From Natrialba sp. SSL1 (GTDB taxonomy: Archaea; Halobacteriota; Halobacteria; Halobacteriales; Natrialbaceae): a DNA stretch of 64,000 nt. The stretch covers positions 186,001-250,000 of the forward strand of contig NZ_MASN01000035.1 in the NCBI RefSeq assembly GCF_001861355.1. Direction: 5' to 3'. The translations under genes were made by a program, and so were the position numbers. Shown here in pieces: positions 9,509 to 18,847 of this stretch (its first letter is position 1; every line of letters begins with the position of its first letter). The notes beneath the pieces were generated by a model, which saw nothing but the letters and a program-made list of their open reading frames with translations, did not search any database and was not told the DNA's origin.

Positions 9509-9966
9509 TCGGCGTACTCAAATCGATGGCAACGACGATGAAACACGCACTGGACGGCTCGACGTTTACGGTCGAGTATCCAACGGCAGCACCAGATGTC
9601 TCGCCGCGGTTCCGCGGCGTGCACAAGTTCAGTCAGGAGCGCTGTATCTGGTGTCGCCAGTGTGAGAACGTCTGTCCGAACGATACGATTCAGATCGTGA
9701 TGGACGACAAGCGAAACGGCGAGCAGTACAACCTCCACATCGGACAGTGTATTTACTGTCGGCTCTGTGAGGAAGTCTGTCCCGTCGACGCCATCCTGCT
9801 CACCCAGAACTTCGAGTTTACCGGCGATACGAAACACGATCTGGTCTACAACAAGGAGCAGCTGAAATCGGTACCGTGGTACAAGGATATCGACCCGCTC
9901 GAGTCGCGCGAACCGGATCGGGGCGCGTGGATCGGCGAGGGAGACGGGGAGGTCGATTACCAGTAA
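9505..9966 (+). CDS. nuoI: Complex I subunit I (two [4Fe-4S] ferredoxin domain)
   Basis: The 153-aa protein binds clusters N6a and N6b through CIWCRQCENVCP and CIYCRLCEEVCP, passing electrons towards NuoB. The ATG at 9505 overlaps the nuoH stop as ATGA; a longer upstream reading is not supported because it lies wholly inside nuoH. Because no nuoE, nuoF or nuoG genes are present, NuoI may be the first electron-accepting subunit of this complex, for ferredoxin or another unidentified donor. Confidence 0.95.
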   Translation: MIGVLKSMATTMKHALDGSTFTVEYPTAAPDVSPRFRGVHKFSQERCIWCRQCENVCPNDTIQIVMDDKRNGEQYNLHIGQCIYCRLCEEVCPVDAILLTQNFEFTGDTKHDLVYNKEQLKSVPWYKDIDPLESREPDRGAWIGEGDGEVDYQ

Positions 9967-10011
9967 CCGTCTGGGTCGCCCGTCCCCGAGCACGGGCAGT
10001 CTATTACAACA

Positions 10012-10296
10012 ATGACATACGAGCTGATCGCGTTCGCGCTGTTTGCGTTCATCACGCTCGCCAGCGGGCTGGGTGTGGTCCTCCTCGAGGACCCGTGGCA
10101 CTCGGCGCTTATGCTTGGCGTCGCGCTGATGAGCATCGCGGTACACTTCGTGATGCAGGCGGCCGAGTTCGTCGCTATGATGCAGGTTCTCGTCTACGTC
10201 GGCGGGGTCCTCATCCTCATCACGTTCGCCGTGATGCTAACCCAGCACAAGGGCGCAGCAGACGAGACGGAGACGGATGAGGTGGTACAGACATGA
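10012..10296 (+). CDS. nuoJ1: Complex I subunit J, N-terminal half
   Basis: This 94-aa protein has three hydrophobic helices and the NuoJ signatures HFVMQAAEFVAMMQVLVYVGG and VLILITFAVML, which correspond to the first half of bacterial NuoJ. It ends with an acidic tail and overlaps the next gene by ATGA at 10293. The second half of NuoJ is encoded separately by that next gene. A 45-bp gap separates it from nuoI, the largest gap inside the operon. Confidence 0.92.
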   Translation: MTYELIAFALFAFITLASGLGVVLLEDPWHSALMLGVALMSIAVHFVMQAAEFVAMMQVLVYVGGVLILITFAVMLTQHKGAADETETDEVVQT

Positions 10297-10766
10297 CGAC
10301 CAGACCGCGGCTTCGACTCGGCCGCACGCTGGTCCCGGGTGTGCTCGCAATCGGCCTGTTCGGGCTGATGGCGTTGATCGCCCTCAACACGAGCTTCGGT
10401 GACGGCCAGGGCTTCCCCGAGGGAATTGCGATCACGTCCGAACTGGGGTATGCGATGTTCGATCTCGACCCGCTGCAGTCCGAAGCGGGATCGATCCCGA
10501 ACACCGAGGCGTTCCTCGCTGCGTTCTTGCTGATCGCACTTGCGCTTGACGCCGCACTCGACGGTGCGATCGTCCTTGCAAAGCGTGAGGAAAACGGTGA
10601 GCCGATCGTGGCGCTCCCCCAGGACGACGGTCCCGGACCGGTTTCGGGCCCAGCTCAGGACGAACAGACTGCCGCCACTGACGGCGGTGTCTCCGAGACT
10701 GGCTCTGAAACGCCAGCCGCCAGCACCGACGACACCAAGGCGGCAACGGGAGGTGACGACCGATGA
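10293..10766 (+). CDS. nuoJ2: Complex I subunit J, C-terminal half
   Basis: The 157-aa product has two hydrophobic helices (about 12-32 and 70-90) and a long acidic, disordered C-terminal tail rich in Thr, Glu and Asp. Position between nuoJ1 and nuoK, with four-base overlaps on both sides, identifies it as the second NuoJ part; sequence similarity alone is weak. The helix ALDAALDGAIVLAKRE resembles the end of bacterial NuoJ. Confidence 0.85.
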   Translation: MTTRPRLRLGRTLVPGVLAIGLFGLMALIALNTSFGDGQGFPEGIAITSELGYAMFDLDPLQSEAGSIPNTEAFLAAFLLIALALDAALDGAIVLAKREENGEPIVALPQDDGPGPVSGPAQDEQTAATDGGVSETGSETPAASTDDTKAATGGDDR

Positions 10767-11068
10767 CAGTCGGCGTCGAGCACTACGTCCTCCTGTCGAT
10801 GGCGCTGTTCGCCATCGGCCTGTTCGGAATCCTGACGCGTCGAAACGCACTGATGTTCCTGATGTCCGTCGAGCTCATGCTGAACGCGGCCAACATCAAC
10901 CTGATCGCGTTCGCGTTCTACCACGGCAATCTCTCGGGACAGGTCTTCGCCCTGTTCACGATGGCCCTTGCGGCCGCCGAGGTCGCCGTCGGACTCGGGA
11001 TCATCCTGCTGCTGTACCGCAACTTCCGTGACGTCGACGTCACGGTTCCAACGACGATGAGGTGGTAA
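10763..11068 (+). CDS. nuoK: Complex I subunit K (NuoK-like)
   Basis: The 101-aa product has three transmembrane helices, the membrane glutamate in FLMSVELMLNAANINL, and AAAEVAVGLGIILLLYR with the second functional Glu. It is an MrpC-like part of the proton path. It overlaps nuoJ2 by four bases and is separated from nuoL by one base. Confidence 0.95.
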   Translation: MTVGVEHYVLLSMALFAIGLFGILTRRNALMFLMSVELMLNAANINLIAFAFYHGNLSGQVFALFTMALAAAEVAVGLGIILLLYRNFRDVDVTVPTTMRW

Positions 11069-11069
11069 G

Positions 11070-13106
11070 ATGGAGGATGTGTTCAACTACGCGCCGGCGA
11101 TCGCGTTGTTCCCACTCGTGGCGTTCGTCGTCGCCCTGACGTTCGGCAAGTACATGCCGAAGAAGGGCGCGCTCGCGGGCATCATCGCGACGGGGGGCTC
11201 GCTTGCGCTCTCCGTGCTGATGCTCGTGGCCGTCGCGAGCGGTGAAGTGTATCACGAGACGTTGTACCAGTGGGCGATCGGTGACGCCGCGAGCGAGATC
11301 GGTGCCGACGGGATCGAGTTCACCTTCGGTATCCTGATCGATCCGCTCGCCGCGCTGATGCTCGTCATCGTCTCGCTGATCGCGTTCCTGGTCCACATCT
11401 TCAGCCTCGGCTACATGAACGCCGAGGGCGAGACCGGGCTGCCGCGGTACTACGCCAGCCTCGGTCTCTTTACGTTCAGCATGCTCGCGTTCGTCTACGC
11501 GGACAACCTGCTGATGGCGTTCATGTTCTTCGAGCTCGTGGGCCTGTGTTCGTACCTGCTGATCGGGTTCTGGTTCCGCACGCGCTCTGCACCCTCGGCC
11601 GCGAAGAAGGCGTTCCTCGTCACCCGCTTCGGTGACTACTTCTTCCTGCTCGGGGTCGTCGCCATCGCCGCGACGTTCGGGACGGTCGCCTTCGCCGGCG
11701 ACAACTCGTTCATTGCGGCCGCGGAATCGGCAATCGACAACGGCGATACCCTGTTCGGCTTCGGTGCCGAAACCTGGGTGACGATCACTGCACTCCTGGT
11801 GCTTGGCGGTGTCATCGGGAAGTCCGCACAGTTCCCACTGCACACCTGGCTGCCCGACGCGATGGAGGGCCCGACCACCGTCTCCGCGCTGATTCACGCG
11901 GCGACGATGGTCGCAGCGGGTGTCTACCTCGTCGCCCGGATGTTCGGCTACTACGCGCTGTCGCCAACTGCGCTCGCGATTATCGCGTTCGTCGGTGGCT
12001 TCACCGCGCTCTTCGCCGCGACGATGGGCGTCGTCAAAGACGACATCAAGCAGGTGTTGGCGTACTCGACGATCAGCCAATACGGCTACATGATGCTCGG
12101 CCTCGGTGTCGGCGGCTACGTCGCCGGGGTCTTCCACCTGATGAACCACGCCTTCTTCAAGGCGCTGCTGTTCCTCGGTGCCGGTGCCGTCATCGTCCTC
12201 ATGCACCACGAACAGGACATGTGGAAGATGGGCGGCCTCAAGGACAAGGCACCCATCACCTACTACACGTTCCTCGCGGGCGCACTCGCGCTCGCGGGCA
12301 TCATCCCGTTCTCGGGCTTCTGGTCCAAGGACGAGATTCTGTACGACGCGCTCATTATCGGCCTCGAAGAGCCGATCATCCTCGCAGCCTACGCGATGGC
12401 GCTCGTCGCGGTCTTCTTCACCGGTTTCTACACCTTCCGGATGGTCTTCCTGACCTTCCACGGTGAACCCCGCTCAGAGGCCGCGGAGGACCCACACGAC
12501 ATCGGCTGGTCCATCAAGGCCCCGCTGGTCGTGCTCGGCGTCCTCGCACTCGTCGCCGGGATTGCGAACCTCGCACCTGTCGCGAAGCTCGCACAGATCG
12601 ACATCACGTTCTTGGAGCACTGGCTCGACGGCGAGTACGGTGCCGTCGAGGGGCTGACCTACAGCGCCTACGGTGAGTTGCTCGCCTTCGAAACCGCCTA
12701 CATCGGCGGTGAGCAACTCACTGTCCTGATCGCTGCCGGCGTCTCCCTGCTGCTCGCGTTCTCCGGTGCCGGCCTGGCCTGGAAGCTCTACAACGTTCCA
12801 GAGCCGGTCGCACACAAAGAACGCCTGGGCAGCGCACGCCAGACACTCGAGTCGAACTACTATCAGGACGAGTACCAGGTCTGGCTCGCCGAAGGATTCA
12901 CCCAGCCGCTTGCGCGTGCTGCGGATCGGTTCGACCAGACGGTGATCGACGGCGTTGTTAACAGCGTCTCGACCGCCAGCCTGTTCAGCAGTAGCCGGCT
13001 GAAACGGATTCAGACGGGACTCGTGACGAACTACGCAGCACTGTTGGTGGCCGGCTTCATCGGCTTACTGCTGGTTCTCGGCTACGTTGGAGGGTGGTTC
13101 CTATGA
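11070..13106 (+). CDS. nuoL: Complex I subunit L (antiporter-like proton pump)
   Basis: NuoL is the distal antiporter-like subunit with a lateral helix. The 678-aa protein has about 14-16 transmembrane segments, MFFELVGLCSYLLIGFW (TM5 Glu), KSAQFPLHTWLPDAMEGPT with the TM7 lysine, and the late IPFSGFWSKDEIL motif. Length is in the usual NuoL range. It starts one base after nuoK and ends in an ATGA overlap with nuoM. Confidence 0.96.
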   Translation: MEDVFNYAPAIALFPLVAFVVALTFGKYMPKKGALAGIIATGGSLALSVLMLVAVASGEVYHETLYQWAIGDAASEIGADGIEFTFGILIDPLAALMLVIVSLIAFLVHIFSLGYMNAEGETGLPRYYASLGLFTFSMLAFVYADNLLMAFMFFELVGLCSYLLIGFWFRTRSAPSAAKKAFLVTRFGDYFFLLGVVAIAATFGTVAFAGDNSFIAAAESAIDNGDTLFGFGAETWVTITALLVLGGVIGKSAQFPLHTWLPDAMEGPTTVSALIHAATMVAAGVYLVARMFGYYALSPTALAIIAFVGGFTALFAATMGVVKDDIKQVLAYSTISQYGYMMLGLGVGGYVAGVFHLMNHAFFKALLFLGAGAVIVLMHHEQDMWKMGGLKDKAPITYYTFLAGALALAGIIPFSGFWSKDEILYDALIIGLEEPIILAAYAMALVAVFFTGFYTFRMVFLTFHGEPRSEAAEDPHDIGWSIKAPLVVLGVLALVAGIANLAPVAKLAQIDITFLEHWLDGEYGAVEGLTYSAYGELLAFETAYIGGEQLTVLIAAGVSLLLAFSGAGLAWKLYNVPEPVAHKERLGSARQTLESNYYQDEYQVWLAEGFTQPLARAADRFDQTVIDGVVNSVSTASLFSSSRLKRIQTGLVTNYAALLVAGFIGLLLVLGYVGGWFL

Positions 13107-14632
13107 TGATCGAAGCACTGATCGCAGTCGCACTGGTCGGCGCGTTCGTAACGTTCGTCGCGCCGAATCGCATCGCCGGGAAGCTGGCGTTCGCTATTAG
13201 CCTGATTCCCGCAGCGCTCTCGCTGTGGATGTTCTCGGCGTTCGACGGCAGCGGCAACGCGCTACTCGGCGGTGAACTTGCGTTCGCCTCGGAGTTCGAG
13301 TGGATCCAGTTCGGCGAGTACTCGATCTCGTGGCTCGTCGGTCTGGACGGCATCAGCATGCCGCTCGTCGTCCTGACGACGATCCTCTCGACGCTCGCGA
13401 TCGTGAGTTCGTGGACGCCGATCGACGAGCGCGAGTCCCAGTTCTACGGACTCGTGCTCTTCATCGAAGCGAACCTGATCGGCGTCTTCGCCGCGCTGGA
13501 CTTCTTTGTCTGGTTCATCTTCTGGGAGGCTGTGCTCATCCCGATGTATCTCCTCATCGGGATCTGGGGCGGTCCGCGCCGGAAGTATGCGGCGATCAAG
13601 TTCTTCGTCTACACGAACGTCGCCTCGCTCGTGATGTTCGGTGCGTTCATCGCGCTCGTCTTCGGGCTCGGTGACGTGACGACGTTCGCGCTGCCGGACG
13701 TGACGGCCGCGATGCTCGACGGTGGCCCCGACGGCTTCCTCGGCATCGGCGGTACGACGCTCGCCTCGCTCGTGTTCGTCGCGATGTTCCTCGGGTTCGC
13801 GGTGAAGGTCCCGATCGTCCCGTTCCACACGTGGCTGCCGGACGCCCACGTCGAGGCACCGACGCCCGCGTCGGTGCTGCTGGCTGGTGTCCTGCTGAAG
13901 ATGGGGACCTACGCACTGCTGCGATTCAACTTCACGATGTTCCCAACCGAGGTCATCGAGCCGTTCGTGATCCCGATCGCGGCCATCGCCGTGATCAGCG
14001 TCATCTACGGCGCGATGCTCGCGCTGGCTCAGACTGACCTAAAGCGGATCGTCGCGTACTCCTCCGTCTCGTCGATGGGATACGTGATTCTCGGCCTGAT
14101 TGCCCTCACCCAGTTCGGCGTCGGTGGCGCGACCTTCCAGATGGTCAGCCACGGCCTGATCTCCGGACTGATGTTCATGGCAGTCGGCGTCATCTACAAC
14201 GCCACCCACACCCGGATGGTTACGGACATGTCCGGGATGGCAGACCGCATGCCAGTCGCCGTCGGCATCCTCGTCGCCGGTGCCTTTGGCTACATGGGAC
14301 TGCCGCTGATGAGCGGTTTCTTCGGCGAGTTCACGATCTTCTTCGGCGCGTTCGGTGCCGAGGGGCTCGCCTACTCGCAGGTGTTCACCGCACTCGCGAT
14401 GTTCGGTATCGTCATCGTTGCGGGCTACCTGCTCTTTGCACTCCAGCGGACGGTCTTCGGGCCGTACCACCTGGAAACGGACTACGACGTCGACCGCGCC
14501 CCGCTGCACGACATCGCACCGATGTTCGTGCTGCTTGGCCTGATCATCCTGCTCGGCGTCGCACCGGAGCTGATCTTCGAGATGATTACGGACGCAGTCG
14601 ATCCGATCCTGGAGACCGGAGGTGAACTGTAA
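13103..14632 (+). CDS. nuoM: Complex I subunit M (antiporter-like proton pump)
   Basis: The 509-aa membrane protein starts MMIEALIAVALVG at an ATGA overlap with nuoL. It has the NuoM signatures FFVWFIFWEAVLIPMYLLIG (TM5 Glu), KVPIVPFHTWLPDAHVEAPT and LPLMSGFFGEF. It forms one of the four proton channels of complex I. Its stop TAA shares one base with the nuoN ATG. Confidence 0.96.
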   Translation: MMIEALIAVALVGAFVTFVAPNRIAGKLAFAISLIPAALSLWMFSAFDGSGNALLGGELAFASEFEWIQFGEYSISWLVGLDGISMPLVVLTTILSTLAIVSSWTPIDERESQFYGLVLFIEANLIGVFAALDFFVWFIFWEAVLIPMYLLIGIWGGPRRKYAAIKFFVYTNVASLVMFGAFIALVFGLGDVTTFALPDVTAAMLDGGPDGFLGIGGTTLASLVFVAMFLGFAVKVPIVPFHTWLPDAHVEAPTPASVLLAGVLLKMGTYALLRFNFTMFPTEVIEPFVIPIAAIAVISVIYGAMLALAQTDLKRIVAYSSVSSMGYVILGLIALTQFGVGGATFQMVSHGLISGLMFMAVGVIYNATHTRMVTDMSGMADRMPVAVGILVAGAFGYMGLPLMSGFFGEFTIFFGAFGAEGLAYSQVFTALAMFGIVIVAGYLLFALQRTVFGPYHLETDYDVDRAPLHDIAPMFVLLGLIILLGVAPELIFEMITDAVDPILETGGEL

Positions 14633-16152
14633 TGGAGCTGTTCGAACTTCCCGCCTGGACCGCACTCGCGCCGGCACTGTTGCTCGCGTTGACGGCGATG
14701 GCGCTGTTCATCATCGACAGCATCGCGCCGGACTCGCGTAACAGCGGGCTGCTCGCTGGGACGACAGCCGCCGGTTCGATCGTCTCACTCGGTGTCGCCG
14801 TCTGGTACCTCTTGGCCGGCGTCGGCACCCCGACGGTCGACGGCGGTCGCGGCGTCATCGACGTACTCGGCGACCAGTTCGTCGTCGACCAGCTCGCGCT
14901 GTTCTTCATGATCATCGTCGCCGTCGTCACGGCGCTCGTGGCGGTGGCGAGCTACGACTACATGGAGGATCACACCTACCAGGCCGAGTACTACTCGCTC
15001 GTCCTGCTCGCGGCGACCGGCATGTCGTTCATGGCCGCCGCCAACAGCCTGGTGACGATCTTCATCGCACTCGAGTTAGCGAGCCTGCCGTCCTACGCGC
15101 TCGTCTCGATTCTGAAGGATAACCGCGGCAGCGTCGAAGGGGGGCTGAAGTACTTCCTGATCGGTGCGCTGTCGTCGGCGATCTTCGTCTACGGGATCTC
15201 GCTGGTGTACGGTGCGACGGGTCACCTACAGCTCACGAACATTGCAGAGGTCGTCGAGGCTGGAGACGCAGATCCGTACGGCGGACTGCTCGGCCTCGGT
15301 ATCCTCATGCTCATCGGTGGCTTCGCGTTCAAGACGGCGAGCGTGCCGTTCCACTTCTGGGCACCGGAAGCCTACGAGGGTGCGCCAGCACCGATCGCAG
15401 CGTTCCTTTCCTCGGCCTCGAAGGCCGCCGGCTTCGTGATCGCGTTCCGCGTCTTCACGGAGGCGTTCCCGGTCGGTGAGACCGCGAGTGCGATCGGCGT
15501 GGACTGGACGCTCGCGTTCATCATCCTCGCGATTGTCACGATGACGCTCGGGAACTTCGCCGCCGCGACGCAGAACAACGTCAAGCGGATGCTGGCGTAC
15601 TCTTCGATCGGCCACGCAGGCTACGCGCTGATCGGCCTCGCCGGCATCTCCGCCGGCGGTGGCGAACTCGTCATGGGTGCGGCGATGATGCACCTGTTCG
15701 TCTACGGCTTCATGAACACCGGTGCGTTCCTGTTCGTCGCCCTCGCAGAGTACTGGGGCGTCGGCCGTACCTTCGAGGATTACAACGGGCTCGGCCGGCG
15801 CGCTCCGGTCGCCTGTTTCGCGCTCGCGATATTCATGTTCAGTCTCGCGGGCATCCCGCCGCTCGGTGGCTTCTGGAGCAAGTACTTCCTGTTCACCGGC
15901 GCGCTCGAAGCGGGTCTGCTCGTCGTCGCCGCCGCACTGGTGGTCAACAGCGCACTCTCGCTGTACTACTACACGCGGCTCGTCAAGGCGGTCTGGATCG
16001 AAGAGCCAGTCACCGAACGCGATGCGCTCTCCCAGCCAATCGGTCTCTACGCGGCGATCGTCGTCGCAGCCGTCATGACGCTCGCACTGCTGCCGCTGTT
16101 CGGCCCGGTTGCCGACACGGCCGTTGATGCGGCGACTGCGATGCTCGCCTGA
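14632..16152 (+). CDS. nuoN: Complex I subunit N (antiporter-like proton pump)
   Basis: The 506-aa protein is the last gene of the operon. It has FIALELASLPSYALVS (TM5 Glu), KTASVPFHFWAPEAYEGAPA and FSLAGIPPLGGFWSKYFLF, the NuoN signatures, with about 14 helices. The start overlaps the nuoM stop by one base. A pyrimidine-rich stretch (about 16185-16220) follows and may serve as the termination region. Confidence 0.96.
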   Translation: MELFELPAWTALAPALLLALTAMALFIIDSIAPDSRNSGLLAGTTAAGSIVSLGVAVWYLLAGVGTPTVDGGRGVIDVLGDQFVVDQLALFFMIIVAVVTALVAVASYDYMEDHTYQAEYYSLVLLAATGMSFMAAANSLVTIFIALELASLPSYALVSILKDNRGSVEGGLKYFLIGALSSAIFVYGISLVYGATGHLQLTNIAEVVEAGDADPYGGLLGLGILMLIGGFAFKTASVPFHFWAPEAYEGAPAPIAAFLSSASKAAGFVIAFRVFTEAFPVGETASAIGVDWTLAFIILAIVTMTLGNFAAATQNNVKRMLAYSSIGHAGYALIGLAGISAGGGELVMGAAMMHLFVYGFMNTGAFLFVALAEYWGVGRTFEDYNGLGRRAPVACFALAIFMFSLAGIPPLGGFWSKYFLFTGALEAGLLVVAAALVVNSALSLYYYTRLVKAVWIEEPVTERDALSQPIGLYAAIVVAAVMTLALLPLFGPVADTAVDAATAMLA

Positions 16153-16329
16153 GCTCGCGGTTGACTGGTACAACCGTTTCGCCCGATCGTCTTTCGTTCT
16201 GATCTGTTCTCTTTCCGTCCAATCCCACTACATCGAGGTGTGCAATCAGACGATTCGCCAGTGAGAACACACTCATACCGCCGACGAGACCCGGTAGTTT
16301 TTACCCCTCTGGGTTGCAAGCCGCGATAC

Positions 16330-17880
16330 ATGGTTTTCCGGCTCGTCCTCGGGTGCGGAACCGTCGGCCGCGCCGTCGCCGAGGCACTCACGGAGCGCGA
16401 CGATGACGGCCGACTCCTCGTCATCACCGCCGACGAGAGCGTCGCCGAAACCCTTCGCGACGAAAGTATCCCCGCCCGCCGCGGCGATCCGACCGACGCC
16501 GAAACCCTCGACGGCGTCGACGCGCCCGACGTCATCTTCGTCGGCAGCGACCGAACCGACGTCAACCGACAGGCACTCGAGTTGGCTGCCGCTGCGTTCC
16601 CCGATGCATCGATCACGGCCTACATGGGCGGCAATCCGACGATGGCGGACAGGAATCGATTTACCGACCTCGCAGCCCATACCATCGATGCGGCGAGCGC
16701 GTTCGCCGAGCACCTCCTCGAGGAGACGGGAACGACGCCGGCATCGCGAGCGATCGGCCTCTATCAGCAGTTGCTGACGATCGAGGGGCCACTCGCGGTT
16801 GTCATGCACGACAACCCCGACCCGGATGCGATTGCGAGTGCGGTGGCCCTCACGGCGATTGCCGAGTCGGTCGGTGTTGCGGCCGACGCCTGCTATTTTG
16901 GCGACATCTCCCACCAGGAGAATCGGGCGATGGTCAACCTGCTCGATCTCTCGCTGCGGAATCTCTCGCCCGGAGAGCGTCTCGACACCTACGGGTCGAT
17001 TGCACTGGTCGATCACTCGCGACCCGGCGTCAACGATCAACTCGACGAGGATTGCCACGTCGATATCGTCATCGACCACCATCCGCCACGCGGCCCGGTG
17101 CCGAGTGACTTCGTCGAATTGCGCGAGCAAGCCGGCGCGACGAGTACGATCCTGACGGAGTACATGGACCGGTTCAACCTCTCGTTCGAGTCGTCGACGG
17201 CGACCGCCCTCCTCTATGGAATCCGGATCGATACGAACGATTTCACGCGTGAGGTCTCCTCTGCGGACTTCGAAGCCGCCTCGACGCTGTACCCCCACGT
17301 CGATGCAGCCGTCTTGCGCCAGATCGAACAGCCGACCGTCGAAGGCGACACACTCGAGACGATCGCCCGCGCGATCAAGAATCGCGTCCAGCACGACTCG
17401 GTCGCGGTCGCAAGCGTTGGTCGGATCGGAAACCGGGATGCGCTGCCGCAGGCGGCGGATCAACTCCTCGCGATGGAGGGGATCGATACGACGCTCGTCT
17501 TCGGGTTCAGAGACGAGATGGCGTTTCTCTCGGCCCGATCGCGCTCGAACGATGTCGACCTCGGCGAGACGCTACGGGACGGGTTCGACCAGATCGGGAG
17601 TGCGGGCGGCCATGCCGATATGGCCGGCGCACAACTCGAGGTCGGCATTCTCGGCCGGCTTGACGACGAAGACGAGGTCGAATCGATTGTCGGCGTCGCC
17701 GAGGACGTAATTACAGACCGGTTCTTCGAGGCCATTCAGACGCGACCGGGAGTTCCAGTCGGGACGTACAGTCGGACGAGCCAGTGGCTGTTCGCCGAAG
17801 AGGACGAATGGGATGCAATCGTAGCAGACCAGGAGTCATACGTCACCGGTCCCGAGAACGGAACCGACGACCACCAGTAA
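16330..17880 (+). CDS. DHH-family phosphoesterase with N-terminal Rossmann (TrkA-N-like) domain
   Basis: The 516-aa protein combines a nucleotide-binding N-terminal domain (LVLGCGTVGRAVAEAL, residues 4-19) with a DHH/DHHA1 phosphoesterase. The metal motifs are VMHDNPDPDAIASA, LVDHSRPG and VIDHHPPRG, and the DHHA1 end contains GSAGGHADMAGAQ. Members of the superfamily hydrolyse small nucleotides such as pApA or oligonucleotides using Mn2+; the substrate here is unknown. The TrkA-N/DHH fusion recurs in haloarchaea (family knowledge). The start at 16330 follows a TTTTTAC TATA-like box about 25 bases upstream. Confidence 0.9.
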   Translation: MVFRLVLGCGTVGRAVAEALTERDDDGRLLVITADESVAETLRDESIPARRGDPTDAETLDGVDAPDVIFVGSDRTDVNRQALELAAAAFPDASITAYMGGNPTMADRNRFTDLAAHTIDAASAFAEHLLEETGTTPASRAIGLYQQLLTIEGPLAVVMHDNPDPDAIASAVALTAIAESVGVAADACYFGDISHQENRAMVNLLDLSLRNLSPGERLDTYGSIALVDHSRPGVNDQLDEDCHVDIVIDHHPPRGPVPSDFVELREQAGATSTILTEYMDRFNLSFESSTATALLYGIRIDTNDFTREVSSADFEAASTLYPHVDAAVLRQIEQPTVEGDTLETIARAIKNRVQHDSVAVASVGRIGNRDALPQAADQLLAMEGIDTTLVFGFRDEMAFLSARSRSNDVDLGETLRDGFDQIGSAGGHADMAGAQLEVGILGRLDDEDEVESIVGVAEDVITDRFFEAIQTRPGVPVGTYSRTSQWLFAEEDEWDAIVADQESYVTGPENGTDDHQ

Positions 17881-17915
17881 CAGTACTTTTGCGGCCGGGC
17901 GCGGTAGCGCTGCGT

Positions 17916-18722
17916 ATGGAGCTCGCGTCGGAACGGACCAAACCCCAGGTCAAAGAGTACATGACCCGCGACGTGGTGACCGTCTCGCCGGATTCGACCG
18001 TCGGCGCGGTTGCCGAGCGGATCGCCGAGAGTGAAGAACACAGCGGCTTTCCAGTGTGTGAACGCCGCCGTGTCGAGGGGTTCATCAGCGCTCGCGACCT
18101 GCTGCTGGCCGGCGACGACGACCCCATATTCAAAGTGATGACGACCGATCTGCTGGTGGCACACCCGGAGATGAAGGTAAACGACGCCGCCCGCGTTATT
18201 CTCCGCTCCGGGATTCAGAAACTCCCCGTCGTCGACGACGCGGGCAACCTCGTCGGCATCATCTCGAACGCCGACGTAATCCGCAGCCAGATCGAGCGCG
18301 CCACGCCCGAGAAGGTCGGCAAACTGGTCCGTACGCTCGAGCAGATCCACAGCGTGAGTCTGGCACAAGAACGACGCACCGTCGCGATTGACCAACTGAC
18401 GCCGACGCAAGGGCGCGTCTACGCGGACGAACTTGAGGGGCGCAAGTACGAACTCGAACGCGGGCTGGCAGAGCCGCTTGTCGTCATCGACAACGACGGC
18501 ACGCTGTTGCTGGCGGACGGTCACCACCGCGTGCTCGCGGCCGATCGTCTGGGGATCGACGCGATGGACGCCTACGTGATCGTCGTCGAAAACGAGATCG
18601 CCCTCGGGATGGCAGAGACCGCTGCGAAGGAGGGACTCGAGTCGCTCGACGATATCGACGTCGTCGATTATGCGCGCCATCCGCTGGTGCAGACGACGAA
18701 GCGGTTGCAGTCTGGGGAGTAG
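17916..18722 (+). CDS. CBS-domain pair fused to ParB-like domain
   Basis: The 268-aa protein has two CBS repeats (VKEYMTRDVVTVSPDST at about 12-65 and VMTTDLLVAHPEMKVNDAAR at about 75-125, with KLPVVDDAGNLVGIIS), followed by a ParB/sulfiredoxin-like domain (about 160-255) with the ADGHHRVLAADRLGI signature. CBS pairs bind adenosyl ligands; ParB-like domains bind or hydrolyse CTP or cut DNA. An adenylate-sensing regulator is plausible but unproven. The gene starts 35 bases after the DHH gene and may be co-transcribed with it. Confidence 0.88.
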   Translation: MELASERTKPQVKEYMTRDVVTVSPDSTVGAVAERIAESEEHSGFPVCERRRVEGFISARDLLLAGDDDPIFKVMTTDLLVAHPEMKVNDAARVILRSGIQKLPVVDDAGNLVGIISNADVIRSQIERATPEKVGKLVRTLEQIHSVSLAQERRTVAIDQLTPTQGRVYADELEGRKYELERGLAEPLVVIDNDGTLLLADGHHRVLAADRLGIDAMDAYVIVVENEIALGMAETAAKEGLESLDDIDVVDYARHPLVQTTKRLQSGE

Positions 18723-18771
18723 ATTGTAGTCTGGGTTGCAGTCCGGGGAGTGAGGATTTCGGTCGGGGAGT
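18705..18771 (+). repeat. Imperfect direct repeats after the CBS-ParB gene
   Basis: The unit TTGCAGTCTGGGGAGT (18705-18720) is followed by TTGTAGTCTGGG, TTGCAGTCCGGGGAGT and GGTCGGGGAGT. The first copy encodes the C-terminus of the upstream protein, so the stop region seems to have been extended by local duplication. Confidence 0.5.
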
Positions 18772-18847
18772 AGTCGCGGAGTACGGACTACGCCCGACTG
18801 CAACCGCGCCAAACCTATACGGCGGCCGGTGTGGGAGTACCGGACAG

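Noticed and set aside
11040-12461. A 473-codon frame antisense to nuoL
   Set aside because: Composition (Glu/Arg/Asp/His low complexity) mirrors reversed hydrophobic codons; nuoL is clearly the gene.
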